Part shown: piece by piece, positions 8,678 to 16,713 of the stretch
How the letters are laid out: each line of letters starts with the position of its first letter
Numbering within the stretch: position 1 is the first letter of the stretch
Source of the DNA: Piscinibacter sp. HJYY11
GTDB taxonomy: Bacteria > Pseudomonadota > Gammaproteobacteria > Burkholderiales > Burkholderiaceae_C
Direction: 5' to 3'
DNA: 64,000 bases
Assembly (NCBI RefSeq): GCF_016735515.1
Contig: NZ_JAERQZ010000001.1
Span: 4,080,746-4,144,745 of the forward strand
Program-made: the position numbers and the translations under genes
The notes under the pieces: generated by a model
Told to the model about the DNA's origin: nothing
Seen by the model: only the letters and a program-made list of their open reading frames with translations
The model's database searches: none

Positions 8678-9265
8678 ATGGCCAAGCTCATCGTCAGCCA
8701 ACTCATGTCCCTCGATGGTCACCTCGCCGGCCCGGGAGGCGACCTCAGCGGCCTGCCCATGGGCGCGGCCTTCGACCAGCACAACCTGGAGTTGCTGCGC
8801 CGGGCCGGCACGCTGGTGTTCGGCCGCACGACCTTCGGCATGTTCGAGGGCTACTGGCCGCAGGTGGAGCGCGATGCGAGCGCCGAGCCGGTGCAGCGCG
8901 AGATCGCGTCGCTCGTCCGCTCGGTGGGCAAGCTCGTCGTCAGCGACACCCTGGTGCGCGGCCCCGATGCCGCCTGGCCCGATGCCGAGGTGGTGCGCCG
9001 CGCCGCGTCGCGCGCCCGCGTCGCGCAGCTCAAGGCTGGCGCCGGCCGCGACCTGTTGATGTACGGCGGCACGATGGTGTGGCAGGACCTTTTCGCCGCC
9101 GGCCTCGTCGACGAACTGCACCTGCTCGTGGGCAACGTGGTGCTGGGGGCCGGCGTGCCGCTCTTCGCGCCAGGTGTCACGCAGCGCATCAGCTTGCTCG
9201 GTCAGCGTCACTTGCCCGGCTCCGAAATCGTGGCGCTGCATTTCGAGGTGTCGCCAAGGGATTGA
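8678..9265 (+). CDS. Dihydrofolate reductase family protein (RibD C-domain-like)
   Basis: Protein of 195 residues in the DHFR/RibD-C superfamily. It shows the opening VSQLMSLDGHLAG, the central FGRTTFGMFEGYWP segment and YGGTMVWQDLFAAGLVDELHLL near residue 128, which carries the glycine pair of the NADPH site. It lacks features of folate-specific FolA and belongs to the broad YyaP/YwjB-type set whose substrates are mostly unknown. A purine-rich GAAAGGTGATC stretch precedes the ATG. It follows the SnoaL-tailed sigma factor by about 100 bases in the same direction, an arrangement common for this type of sigma factor. The substrate is unknown. Confidence 0.8.
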   Translation: MAKLIVSQLMSLDGHLAGPGGDLSGLPMGAAFDQHNLELLRRAGTLVFGRTTFGMFEGYWPQVERDASAEPVQREIASLVRSVGKLVVSDTLVRGPDAAWPDAEVVRRAASRARVAQLKAGAGRDLLMYGGTMVWQDLFAAGLVDELHLLVGNVVLGAGVPLFAPGVTQRISLLGQRHLPGSEIVALHFEVSPRD

Positions 9266-9312
9266 GGCACGCCTAAACTCTTCTGTCACCCTCTCACCGA
9301 CAGGAGCCCGCC

Positions 9313-9969
9313 ATGTCTTTGCGCATCAACGACACCGCCCCCAACTTCACGGCCCAGACCACCCAGGGCCGCATCGATTTCCACACCTGGATCGGCGACA
9401 GCTGGGCCTGCCTCTTCTCGCACCCGAAGGACTTCACCCCGGTGTGCACCACCGAGCTCGGCTATATGGCCCGCATCGAGCCCGAGTTCACCAAGCGCAA
9501 CTGCAAGCTGATCGGCCTGTCGGTCGACCCGGTCGAGAACCACGAGAAGTGGGTCGCCGACATCGAGGAAACGCAGGGCGCCAAGGTCAAGTACCCGATG
9601 ATCGGCGACACCGACCTCGCGGTCGCCAAGCTCTACAACATGCTGCCGGCCGACGAGCCCGGCACGTCGGAGGGCCGCACCCCCGCCACCAACGCCACGG
9701 TGCGCTCGGTCTTCATCATCGGCCCCGACAAGAAGATCAAGCTGATGCTGACCTATCCGATGACCACCGGCCGCAACTTCGACGAGATCCTGCGCGTGCT
9801 CGACTCGATGCAGCTCACCGCCAAGCACAAGGTGGCCACGCCGGCGAACTGGAAGCAGGGCGAGGACGTGATCATCACCGCCGCCGTCAGCAACGAGGAG
9901 GCCGAGAAATCCTTCCCCGGCTTCAAGACCATCAAGCCCTACCTGCGCACCACGCCTCAGCCGCGCTGA
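9313..9969 (+). CDS. 1-Cys peroxiredoxin (Prx6 type)
   Basis: Thiol peroxidase of 218 residues that reduces hydrogen peroxide and organic hydroperoxides in the cytoplasm. The peroxidatic cysteine is C45 in the motif PVCTTELG preceded by HPKDFT. The long C-terminal arm typical of Prx6 proteins (KVATPANWKQGEDVIITAA) is present, and no resolving cysteine is seen at the usual 2-Cys position. CAGGAG lies 8 bases before the ATG. The stop codon sits inside a 25-base palindrome that may serve as the transcription terminator. A glutaredoxin gene lies convergently about 460 bases away, which could supply reductant; that link is only positional. Confidence 0.92.
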   Translation: MSLRINDTAPNFTAQTTQGRIDFHTWIGDSWACLFSHPKDFTPVCTTELGYMARIEPEFTKRNCKLIGLSVDPVENHEKWVADIEETQGAKVKYPMIGDTDLAVAKLYNMLPADEPGTSEGRTPATNATVRSVFIIGPDKKIKLMLTYPMTTGRNFDEILRVLDSMQLTAKHKVATPANWKQGEDVIITAAVSNEEAEKSFPGFKTIKPYLRTTPQPR

Positions 9970-10005
9970 GGCGTGTTCACCAAAGCGCCTCAGCCGCGCT
10001 GAGGC
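9951..10005. repeat. Tandem hairpin pair between convergent genes
   Basis: A 19-base hairpin unit, GCCTCAG-CCGCG-CTGAGGC, occurs twice, at 9954-9972 and 9987-10005, exactly 33 bases apart. The first copy extends to a perfect 10-base stem (CACGCCTCAG / CTGAGGCGTG, 9951-9975) and contains the peroxiredoxin stop codon. Both lie between the convergent peroxiredoxin and small-protein genes, so they could act as a bidirectional terminator, though no T-run follows. The identical loops suggest a recent local duplication. Confidence 0.75.
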
Positions 10006-10020
10006 CGCAAGGGGAGCGCG

Positions 10021-10404
10021 TCACAGCGCTTCCCACTGCGGCAGGCAATGCCGGGCCAGCGCCGTCACCCAGGCGGGCTGGCTCGGGTCGAACGCCAGGC
10101 CGAGCGCCGGGCTCACGAGAAAGCGGAAGCGCCAGAACGCCTGTGCGTCCTGCTCCGTCACGAAGGGCTCGAGGTTCTCGAACGGAATGGCCACCGTGCC
10201 GAGGTGCAGCACCGGGGCCGCGACGGTGATCTCCTCCAGGCGGCCGCTGTCCTGGAAGCGCAGCACGACGTCGCCGTAGTCCAGCTCGTTCAGGCCGATC
10301 TCGTTGCGCTGCGCGCGAAGGGGCGTGCCCCGCTGCTTGAGCACGTCGTCGCGCTGCAGCGAAAACGCATAGCCGGCAAACGAGAGATAAGGGTCGAGCC
10401 GCAT
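10021..10404 (-). CDS. Hypothetical protein of 127 residues
   Basis: Small soluble protein without signal peptide or membrane helix. The start is taken at MRLDPYLSFAGYAFSLQRDD because this is a compact, conserved-looking N-terminus; longer versions would overlap the glutaredoxin gene. It is rich in beta-type segments (DVVLRFQDSGRLEEITVAAPVLHLG). It lies 28 bases downstream of the glutaredoxin gene on the same strand and is probably co-transcribed. I do not recognise the family and assign no function. Confidence 0.6.
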   Translation of the reverse strand: MRLDPYLSFAGYAFSLQRDDVLKQRGTPLRAQRNEIGLNELDYGDVVLRFQDSGRLEEITVAAPVLHLGTVAIPFENLEPFVTEQDAQAFWRFRFLVSPALGLAFDPSQPAWVTALARHCLPQWEAL

Positions 10405-10432
10405 CGTGTGAGCGCTCGACCGCGAGGGCCTT

Positions 10433-10675
10433 TCAGCGCCCCAGCTGCGTGAGCGCCGCCTGCAGGCCGGCGAGGCCGCCCACACGCTGCTCGTTGATGA
10501 AGATCTGCGGCATCTGCCTCACCGAGGGGCCGCACTTCTCGAAGAAGGCCAGGCGCTCGGCTTCGTCATCGATCTTCACTTCCGTGAAGTCGATCGACTT
10601 GGTCTTGAGCAGCATCTTGGCCTGGTCGCATTGTGGGCAGGCCGACTTGGAGTAGACGACGATGTTGAGGTTCAT
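10433..10675 (-). CDS. Glutaredoxin-family thiol oxidoreductase
   Basis: Small dithiol oxidoreductase of 80 residues with one thioredoxin fold. The active site is C13-P-Q-C16 after the strand NIVVYSKSA; the cis-proline is in QMPQIFIN and the glutathione-side glycine pair in RVGGLAG. The CPQC motif differs slightly from the usual CPYC of classical glutaredoxins and resembles NrdH/Grx-like proteins. It would reduce disulfides or mixed glutathione disulfides in the cytoplasm. It is first of a likely two-gene minus-strand unit with the 127-residue protein. Confidence 0.88.
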   Translation of the reverse strand: MNLNIVVYSKSACPQCDQAKMLLKTKSIDFTEVKIDDEAERLAFFEKCGPSVRQMPQIFINEQRVGGLAGLQAALTQLGR

Positions 10676-10741
10676 GCCGCCGAGTGTAGGCCGCGAGGCC
10701 CGGGCGTGAGGTGCGGGCGCCCCGGCTGAAAGCCGCCGCCG

Positions 10742-11224
10742 TCAATAACCGCCGCGCGACATCCACTGCACGATGCCCTGCTCGAGCCACATCGCGGCCG
10801 GCAGGGCCACCTTTTCGGCGGCCTGGTAGGCGGCGTCGGAGATGCCGCACGACTTGTCGACGCTGTAGCACTCGGCCAGGAGCTCCACCGCCGTGACGGC
10901 GAAGTGGGCCGGGCCGGTGAAGGTCGTGTAGGCCACGGCCTTGGTGAGCGAGAGGCCGAGCACGGTGAAGGCGATGGCGCAGTCGAAACGTTTGTCGGCC
11001 GCGATGCGCGCAATGCTCAGGTTCTTCTGCAGCAGCCGCACCGTCAGCTCGCCGGCGCTGAGGCTGGCGCCCTTCTTCACCAGGTCGAAGGTGAACGACA
11101 GCTGCTCCGCGAGGAAGGCGGCCACTTCATCCGACAGGTCGAGCTTGGCGGCGCCATGCTTGACCGATTGCTTGGCGCCCGCTTTCACGAGCTTGTAAAA
11201 GATTTCCTGGTCTTCCTTGGACAT
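10742..11224 (-). CDS. Hypothetical protein of 160 residues with hydrophobic central helices
   Basis: Unrecognised protein. The N-terminal third is charged and helical (MSKEDQEIFYKLVKAGAKQS); residues about 80-115 contain two moderately hydrophobic helices (CAIAFTVLGLSLTKAVAY and FAVTAVELLAECY) that may associate with a membrane. Cysteines occur at CAIAF, ECYSVDKSC and nearby. No signal peptide or known catalytic motif is visible. It lies upstream of the glutaredoxin unit on the same strand with a 66-base gap. Helical composition is compatible with a membrane-interacting regulator, but no function is assigned. Confidence 0.6.
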   Translation of the reverse strand: MSKEDQEIFYKLVKAGAKQSVKHGAAKLDLSDEVAAFLAEQLSFTFDLVKKGASLSAGELTVRLLQKNLSIARIAADKRFDCAIAFTVLGLSLTKAVAYTTFTGPAHFAVTAVELLAECYSVDKSCGISDAAYQAAEKVALPAAMWLEQGIVQWMSRGGY

Positions 11225-11425
11225 GGCGCGCTCCGTGACGGTGCGGCCAATCGTCGCGCTTTCCGGGCGACCTGGCTTCCTTCAATCGGCGGAGCCGCTC
11301 GCGGCAACGTCCTACAGCGCGCGCCTGGGTCGGCTGACGGCTTTGACGCAGTGCAGCAGGCAGCATCCACACCCGTGGAAGCGCAGGCCATGGTGGCCGC
11401 GCCCGCAAGCCCTCAGGAGAATCCC

Positions 11426-11680
11426 ATGAAGAAGCAACTCACCGTCGCCCTGGCTGCGCTGTTCGTCGCGGGCACCGCCTTCGCACAGGCCGGCACGGCC
11501 GTGAAGGAATCGGCCAAGGCCACCGCCGAGACCGCCAAGCAAGGCGCCGAGAACGCCAAGGCCGCCGTGTCCGACCAGCCGGAGAAGACCTTGCACAAGG
11601 CCAAGGCGAAGGGCCACAAGGCCAAGGCCAAGCGACACGGCGAGAACGCCAAGGACGCGGCCAAGGACACCGTCAACTGA
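11426..11680 (+). CDS. Small secreted Ala/Lys-rich protein (histone H1-like tail)
   Basis: Protein of 84 residues with a Sec signal peptide (MKKQLTVALAALFVAGTAFAQ) and a mature chain almost entirely of alanine, lysine, glutamate, histidine and glycine. The first half has amphipathic helix repeats (KESAKATAETAKQGAENAKAA), the second AK-rich basic repeats (KAKAKGHKAKAKRHG). CAGGAGA lies about 6 bases before the ATG. Similar small, signal-bearing, lysine/alanine-rich proteins are common in Burkholderiales and have no settled role; periplasmic polyanion binding is possible. It stands alone between an opposite-strand gene and an esterase. Confidence 0.75.
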   Translation: MKKQLTVALAALFVAGTAFAQAGTAVKESAKATAETAKQGAENAKAAVSDQPEKTLHKAKAKGHKAKAKRHGENAKDAAKDTVN

Positions 11681-11727
11681 CTGACGCACCGGCACGCCCA
11701 GCCGCATCGATCGCGTGAGTGAGGCCC

Positions 11728-12720
11728 ATGGCCCGACGCACGCTCGCGAGCGCCTGGGCCAAGTCGTTCGAGCGCAGCGTCTCGGCGTGGACGCGCGCGA
11801 GCCTGCAGCACGGCCGGCAGCAGCTCGGCCAGGTGACGAAGGCGGCAGCGGCCAAGCGCCAGCCGCCACCGGGGCCGGGCGACTGGCTGCCCGGCGTGGC
11901 GATGGGCCTCACCGGCCTGCTGCGCTTTCATGTTTACCGCCCGGCCGGCCTGCACTACGCCGAGCGGGTGCCGGTGATGGTGATGCTGCACGGCTGCGGG
12001 CAGGACGCCCGCAGCTTCGCGCTCAGCACCCGCATGAACCGCCTGGCCGACAAGGAGCGCTTCCTCGTGGTCTACCCCGAGCAGGACCGCGTGGCCAACC
12101 CGCAAGGCTGCTGGAACTGGTTTGACACCCGCTCCGGCCGTGCGCACCACGAGGCCTCGCTGATCCTCAAGGCGATCGACCAGGTGGTGCTGTTCTACCC
12201 GGCCGACGCGACCCGCGTGGCCTTGATCGGGCTCTCGGCCGGCGCGAGCATGGCCGCGCTGCTGGCCACCCGTCACCCGGCGCGCTTCAAGGCGGTGGTG
12301 ATGCACTCGGGCGTGGCACCAGGCTCGGCCGACAGCGGTGCGGCGGCCGTGCGCGCCATGCGCGGCCGCCAGCTGCTCACGCCTCTTGCCAGCACGCAGC
12401 GGCTGCCGCCCTTGATGGTGATCCATGGCGCGCACGACCGCGTGGTCGCCACGCGCAATGCGCAGGCCACCGCGAGCCTGTGGGCCGATGCGGCCGGGGC
12501 CACCGCAGCGGAGGCGAAACGCATGCAGCGCGGCCAGCGCCATGCGATGACGGTCACCGACTACGCGCACCGCGGCCGCACCGTGGCGCGGCTGGTGGAG
12601 GTCGACACGCTGGGCCACGCCTGGAGCGGCGGTGCCGCACGCAAGCCCTACAGCGACCCGCGCGGCCCCGATGCCTCGCGCATGGCGTGGCAGTTTGTGC
12701 AGCGTCAGTTCGGGGCCTGA
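11728..12720 (+). CDS. PHB depolymerase-family esterase
   Basis: Alpha/beta-hydrolase of about 330 residues in the family of short-chain polyhydroxyalkanoate depolymerases and feruloyl/acetylxylan esterases. The nucleophile is S170 in LIGLSAGASM; the oxyanion region is MLHGCGQDARSFA near residue 86, and the catalytic histidine probably lies in GHAWSGG near the C-terminus, with an aspartate in HGAHDRVV. Tryptophan-rich GCWNWFD is typical of the family. The N-terminal 50 residues are basic and amphipathic without a clear Sec signal peptide, so the protein may be intracellular or use another route. ATG at 11728 was preferred over a GTG nine bases upstream. Confidence 0.85.
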   Translation: MARRTLASAWAKSFERSVSAWTRASLQHGRQQLGQVTKAAAAKRQPPPGPGDWLPGVAMGLTGLLRFHVYRPAGLHYAERVPVMVMLHGCGQDARSFALSTRMNRLADKERFLVVYPEQDRVANPQGCWNWFDTRSGRAHHEASLILKAIDQVVLFYPADATRVALIGLSAGASMAALLATRHPARFKAVVMHSGVAPGSADSGAAAVRAMRGRQLLTPLASTQRLPPLMVIHGAHDRVVATRNAQATASLWADAAGATAAEAKRMQRGQRHAMTVTDYAHRGRTVARLVEVDTLGHAWSGGAARKPYSDPRGPDASRMAWQFVQRQFGA

Positions 12721-12801
12721 GGCCGGTGGGCGCTGGAGGCGAGGCGGGCCTCGTCCTGCACAATCTCGCGCCACCTACCAGGACCGACAAGGACCGAGCG
12801 C

Positions 12802-13383
12802 ATGACCCCCGAAGAACGCCGCGCCCTGCGCGCCAAGCTCATCGCCGCCCGCCAGGCCTTGCCTGACCGCCTGGAGCGCGCCGTGCAACTGCAGCAGGTG
12901 CTGCGGGCCTGGCTCGTGAGCCGCAAGGAATCGACCATCGGCGCCTACTGGCCGATCAAGGGCGAGTTCGACCCGCTGCCGGCGCTCTTCCGCTGGAGCG
13001 AGGGCGGCCCCGAAGGCTCGCCGCGCCGCATCGGCCTGCCGGTGACCGACAAGCTCACCGGCGAGCTGCGTTTCCACGTGTGGTACCCGGGCTGCGAGAT
13101 GGAACTCGACGCCCACGACATCCCCAAGCCCAAGGGCACCGACCAGTTCAAGCCCGGCCTCCTGGTGCTGCCCTGCGTGGGCTACGGGCCGGGCGGCGTG
13201 CGGCTCGGCTACGGCGGCGGCTTCTACGACCGCACCATCGAAAGCCTGAACCCGCGGCCGCTCACCATCGGCGTGGGCTATGCGCATGGGTTCCTGCCGA
13301 TGCTGCGCGCGGAGCCCGACGACCTCACGGTCGACGTGATGCTGACCGAGGAAGGCGTGATGTGGCAGCGCCCCGGCACCTGA
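12802..13383 (+). CDS. 5-formyltetrahydrofolate cyclo-ligase
   Basis: Enzyme of 193 residues that uses ATP to convert 5-formyltetrahydrofolate to 5,10-methenyltetrahydrofolate, returning the storage form to the one-carbon pool. The ATP-binding motif is GYGGGFYDR near residue 136, and the N-terminal RRALRAKLIAARQAL helix and GAYWPIKGEFDP segment are typical of the family. It starts about 80 bases after the esterase gene and is followed by unrelated small genes, so it is probably monocistronic or read through from the esterase. It connects with metF and metE elsewhere in the window through folate metabolism. In many proteobacteria 6S RNA lies just upstream; the gap here is too short. Confidence 0.93.
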   Translation: MTPEERRALRAKLIAARQALPDRLERAVQLQQVLRAWLVSRKESTIGAYWPIKGEFDPLPALFRWSEGGPEGSPRRIGLPVTDKLTGELRFHVWYPGCEMELDAHDIPKPKGTDQFKPGLLVLPCVGYGPGGVRLGYGGGFYDRTIESLNPRPLTIGVGYAHGFLPMLRAEPDDLTVDVMLTEEGVMWQRPGT

Positions 13384-13449
13384 ACTGAAGGGCGGCGGCG
13401 CTCCACCACCGGCGGAACGCGGCGTGCTCCACTCCGACCGGAGGTGCCC

Positions 13450-13854
13450 ATGGACATGCTGGTCAACATCGACGTGCCCGACCTGCCGCGCGCCGAAGCC
13501 TTCTATTGCAACGCGTTCGGCCTGCGGCCCGGCCGCCGCTTCGGCGGCGAGGTGGTGGAGCTGCTCGGCGGGCCGGTGCCGATCTACCTGCTGCAAAAGC
13601 CGGCGGGCAGCTCGCCCGTGCCCGGCGGCACGCAGGTGCGCAGCTACAGCCGGCATTGGTGCCCGGTGCACCTCGACATCGTAGTGCCCGACATCACCGT
13701 CGCGGTGCGGCAGGCACTGACGGCCGGAGCCATCCAGGAAAAGCCGGTGCAGCTGGCGAGCTGGGGCAAGCTCGCGATGTTCTCCGACCCGTACGGCAAC
13801 GGGTTCTGCCTGATCGAATTCGTGGGCCGGGGCTACGACGAGATCGCCACGTGA
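13450..13854 (+). CDS. VOC-family (glyoxalase-fold) protein
   Basis: Single-domain vicinal-oxygen-chelate protein of 134 residues. It opens with VNIDVPDLPRAEAFY and ends with FSDPYGNGFCLIEFVGRGYD, the two most conserved stretches of the superfamily. Possible metal ligands are H77 or H83 in the RHWCPVHLD stretch and E128 in LIEF. GGAGG sits 5 bases before the ATG. The reaction is unknown; relatives include glyoxalase I, dioxygenases and antibiotic-binding proteins. The next gene on this strand, a DGPF protein, has its own promoter-like element. Confidence 0.8.
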   Translation: MDMLVNIDVPDLPRAEAFYCNAFGLRPGRRFGGEVVELLGGPVPIYLLQKPAGSSPVPGGTQVRSYSRHWCPVHLDIVVPDITVAVRQALTAGAIQEKPVQLASWGKLAMFSDPYGNGFCLIEFVGRGYDEIAT

Positions 13855-13871
13855 AAATATTCCGGCCGGCG

Positions 13872-13898
13872 TGTCGATTTGGGGAGGGCCTGCCCGTC
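13872..13898 (+). promoter_or_regulatory. Candidate ECF42-type sigma promoter
   Basis: TGTCGAT (13872-13878) and CGTC (13895-13898) are separated by exactly 16 bases, 60 bases before a DGPF/YCII-family gene. ECF42 sigma factors are known to be encoded beside DGPF genes and to use promoters with TGTCGA-like -35 and CGTC-like -10 elements. Spacing and position fit, but no ECF42 sigma gene is in this window, so the assignment rests on motif and gene family. Confidence 0.5.
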
Positions 13899-13957
13899 GT
13901 GTCATCAGAGCCACCCATTTTTCCAACCCGGCTCGCTCAACCCTCCAGGAGAACGAC

Positions 13958-14389
13958 ATGCGCGTGATGGTGATCGTGAAGGCCAGCCCCGAATCCGAAG
14001 CCGGCAAGATGCCCAGCACCGAGCTGATGGCCGCAATGGGCAACTACAACGAAGAGCTGGTGAAGGCCGGCATCATGAAAGGCGGCGACGGCCTGCACCC
14101 CAGTTCGCGCGGCAAGCGTGTCGCCTTCTCGGGCCAGAACCGCACGGTGATCGACGGCCCCTTCGCCGAGACCAAGGAGCTGATCGCCGGCTACTGGGTC
14201 TGGGAGGTGAAGGACATGGACGAGGCGGTCGCCTGGGTCAAGCGCTGCCCCAACCCGATGGAGAGTGACTCCGAGATCGAGATCCGCCCCTTCTTCGAGG
14301 CCGCCGATTTCGGCGAGGCCTTCACGCCCGAACTGCAGGCGCAGGAAGAGCGCCTGCGCCAGCAGCTGGGCGGCGAGACGCGGATCTGA
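13958..14389 (+). CDS. YCII/DGPF-family protein
   Basis: Small protein of 143 residues with a ferredoxin-like fold. It begins MRVMVIVKASPESEAG and has the motif VIDGPFAETKELIAGYW near residue 65 that gives the DGPF family its name, and ends with a charged helix. Members are often found next to ECF42 sigma factors, but here no sigma gene is adjacent; a candidate ECF42-type promoter lies upstream. AGGAG lies 6 bases before the ATG. No catalytic function is established for the family. The downstream gene converges on it. Confidence 0.85.
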   Translation: MRVMVIVKASPESEAGKMPSTELMAAMGNYNEELVKAGIMKGGDGLHPSSRGKRVAFSGQNRTVIDGPFAETKELIAGYWVWEVKDMDEAVAWVKRCPNPMESDSEIEIRPFFEAADFGEAFTPELQAQEERLRQQLGGETRI

Positions 14390-14423
14390 GCCCAGGCCTC
14401 GGCCGTCTGGTCGATCGGCCACG

Positions 14424-15446
14424 TCAATCGGCCACTTGCACCACCACCTTGCCGAGGTGGTGCCCGTCGAGCAGGCCGACCAGGGCGGCGGGTGCGTTTT
14501 CCAGGCCGACGACACGCGCTTCGTGCAGCTTGACGCGGCCGCTTGAGACCCATTCGCGCATCTCGCGCTGGAAGGCGTCGAAACGCTCGCCGTAGTGGTC
14601 GAGGATAATGAAGCCCTGCATGCGCACACGCTTCTGCAGCACGGTGGCGAGCAGCTGCGCGCGGCGGTCGGGCGCGGTCGATGTGCCGTCGTCGTTGTAG
14701 TGCGCGATGAAGCCACAGACCGGGATGCGCGCGTTCAGGTTGAGCAGCGGCAGCACGGCGTCGAGCACCTCGCCGCCGACGTTTTCGAAATAGACGTCGA
14801 TGCCGCCCGGGCAGGCCTCGGCCAGGTGTGCCGCGAGGCGCGGGTCGTGGCGGTCGAGGCAGGCGTCGAAGCCGAGCACCTCCACCGCATGGCGCACCTT
14901 CTCGGCACCGCCCGCGATGCCGACGACACGCGCGCCTTTCAGCTTGGCGATCTGGCCGACCATCGCGCCGACGGCGCCGGTGGCGGCCGCCACGACCACG
15001 GTCTCGCCGGGGTGTGGCTGGCCGATGTCGAGCAGGCCCACGTGGGCGGTGAAGCCCGGCATGCCCAGGCCGCCGAGGGCGTGTGAAGGCTGGGCGAGAT
15101 CGTCGATCACTTGCAGGTCGCTGCCGTCGCTGAGGGCGTGGTCCTGCCAGCCGGCGTTGGCGAGCACGAGTTGCCCTTCAACGAACTGCGGGTGGCGCGA
15201 GGCCACGACGCGGCTCACCGTGCCGCCGACGAGGGGCGCGCCGATCTCGATCGGGGGCGCGTAGCCGGGGCCGACCTCGTCCATCAGGTTGCGCATGTAC
15301 GGGTCGAGCGAGAGCCACAGCGTGCGCAGCAGCACCTGGCCTTCGGCAGGCGTGGGAACGGGCTGAGTTTCGAGTCGGAAGTCGCCCGGCTGCGGCCGGC
15401 CCTTGGGCCGGGATGCGAGCACGATGCGGCGGTTGAGGGTGGTCAT
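14424..15446 (-). CDS. NADP-dependent medium-chain oxidoreductase (CurA/LTB4DH type)
   Basis: Zinc-free medium-chain dehydrogenase/reductase of 340 residues that reduces alkenal or alkenone double bonds with NADPH. The opening MTTLNRRIVLASRPKG is characteristic of the curcumin reductase/leukotriene-B4 dehydrogenase group; the nucleotide site is AAATGAVGAMVGQIAKLKG near residue 150, and YFENVGG marks the family. The ATG at 15446 starts this conserved N-terminus. It follows an MFS exporter gene by 10 bases on the same strand, and the pair diverges from an AraC regulator, so it is probably an inducible detoxification unit for a reactive carbonyl or quinone. Confidence 0.88.
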   Translation of the reverse strand: MTTLNRRIVLASRPKGRPQPGDFRLETQPVPTPAEGQVLLRTLWLSLDPYMRNLMDEVGPGYAPPIEIGAPLVGGTVSRVVASRHPQFVEGQLVLANAGWQDHALSDGSDLQVIDDLAQPSHALGGLGMPGFTAHVGLLDIGQPHPGETVVVAAATGAVGAMVGQIAKLKGARVVGIAGGAEKVRHAVEVLGFDACLDRHDPRLAAHLAEACPGGIDVYFENVGGEVLDAVLPLLNLNARIPVCGFIAHYNDDGTSTAPDRRAQLLATVLQKRVRMQGFIILDHYGERFDAFQREMREWVSSGRVKLHEARVVGLENAPAALVGLLDGHHLGKVVVQVAD

Positions 15447-15456
15447 CGTGTCTTCC

Positions 15457-16677
15457 TCAGATGCGCACCCGGCGAGGGCCGTGGCGCAGCGTGAGCAGCG
15501 TGCCAAGCGTGATCGCCGCGACCGCAAAACCGGGCGCACCGAGCGCGCCGACGTGGTCGACCAGCAGGCCCCCGCCAATCGCACCGCTGGCGATGGCGAT
15601 CTGGAAGGCCGCGACGAGCAGGCCGCCGGCGCCTTCGGCCTGGTCGGGCGCGGCGCGCACGATCCAGGTCTGGAAGCCGACCGGGAAGGCGCCGAACGCG
15701 AAGCCCCACAGCGCCACCGCGATCGCCGTCACCGTGGCCGAGTGGCCGGCGATCAGCAGGCTGGCCGCCAGCACCACGATCAGCGCGCCACCGGCCACGA
15801 TGGCGTGGCGCTCGCTGCGCCCGGCGAGGTAGCCGCCGGCGAAGTTGCCGAAGAAGCCGCCCACGCCATAACCAAGCAGGATGGCGGTGATCGCGCTCAC
15901 GGGCAGGTGCGTCACCTGCTCCATCAGCGGGCGGATGTAGGTGAAGCCGGCGAAGTGGCCCGAGATCACGAGCACCACCGCGAGCAGCGCCACGCGCACG
16001 CTGGGGCGTGTGAGCAGCTCGCCGAGCACGCGCAGGCTCGGGTTGTCGCGTGGGGGCAGGGCGGGCATCGTGAAGAACTGCGCCAGGAGCGTGATCACGC
16101 TCACCGCGCCGGCGGCGACGAAGGCGCTGCGCCAGCCCCAGAGGTCGCCCATCCACGCGCCGATGGGCGCGGCACAGACGGTCGCGACCGACACGCCGGT
16201 GAGGATGACCGACATCGCGCGGGCGAAGAGCGGCTCGGGCACGAGCCGCATCGCGAGCGCCGCCGCCATCGACCAGAAGCCGCCGAGCGCCACGCCCAGC
16301 ATCACGCGGGCGACGAGTAAGGTGGCGAGGCTGCTCGCGGTGGCCGCGATCAGGTTCGACAGCACCAGCAGCACGGTCAGCGCGAGCATCACGTGCTTGC
16401 GGTCGAAGCGGCGCGTGAGCAGCGGGATCGACGGAGCAGCGACCGCACCTACCAGTGCGGTGGCGGTGACCGCCTGGCCGGCGGCGCCGTCGCTCACCTG
16501 CAGGTCGGCGGCCATCGCGGTGAGCAGGCTGGCCGGCAGGAACTCGGCGGTGACGAGGCCGAAGACGCCCAGGCCCAAGGCGCCGATGGCGGGCCAGTGG
16601 GTGTCGGAAGGCGTGGCGGAAGCAGGGGAATCGCCGGCAATGGCGACGCAATCGGGGCAGGTGGCGGACATTGGCAA
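15457..16677 (-). CDS. MFS efflux transporter (DHA-type)
   Basis: Major facilitator of 406 residues with about 12 membrane helices. The N-terminal half has GVFGLVTAEFLPASLL (typical of drug-proton antiporters of the AraJ/NepI type), TRRFDRKHVM between helices 2 and 3, and a proline/glycine-rich fifth helix (ILTGVSVATVCAAPIGAWMGDLWGW region). An alternative start two codons in (MSATCPD) is possible. It is first of a minus-strand pair with the CurA-like reductase, and its promoter lies in the 70-base gap shared with the divergent AraC gene, where a long palindrome is found. The substrate is unknown. Confidence 0.87.
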   Translation of the reverse strand: MPMSATCPDCVAIAGDSPASATPSDTHWPAIGALGLGVFGLVTAEFLPASLLTAMAADLQVSDGAAGQAVTATALVGAVAAPSIPLLTRRFDRKHVMLALTVLLVLSNLIAATASSLATLLVARVMLGVALGGFWSMAAALAMRLVPEPLFARAMSVILTGVSVATVCAAPIGAWMGDLWGWRSAFVAAGAVSVITLLAQFFTMPALPPRDNPSLRVLGELLTRPSVRVALLAVVLVISGHFAGFTYIRPLMEQVTHLPVSAITAILLGYGVGGFFGNFAGGYLAGRSERHAIVAGGALIVVLAASLLIAGHSATVTAIAVALWGFAFGAFPVGFQTWIVRAAPDQAEGAGGLLVAAFQIAIASGAIGGGLLVDHVGALGAPGFAVAAITLGTLLTLRHGPRRVRI

Positions 16678-16713
16678 ACGACAGTTGGGAAGACGAGCGG
16701 CCAGCTTAGGCGT

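Noticed and set aside
12721..12801. Possible 6S RNA gene upstream of the 5-formyl-THF cyclo-ligase gene, its usual place in many proteobacteria.
   Set aside because: Only about 80 bases are free, far less than the roughly 180 needed.
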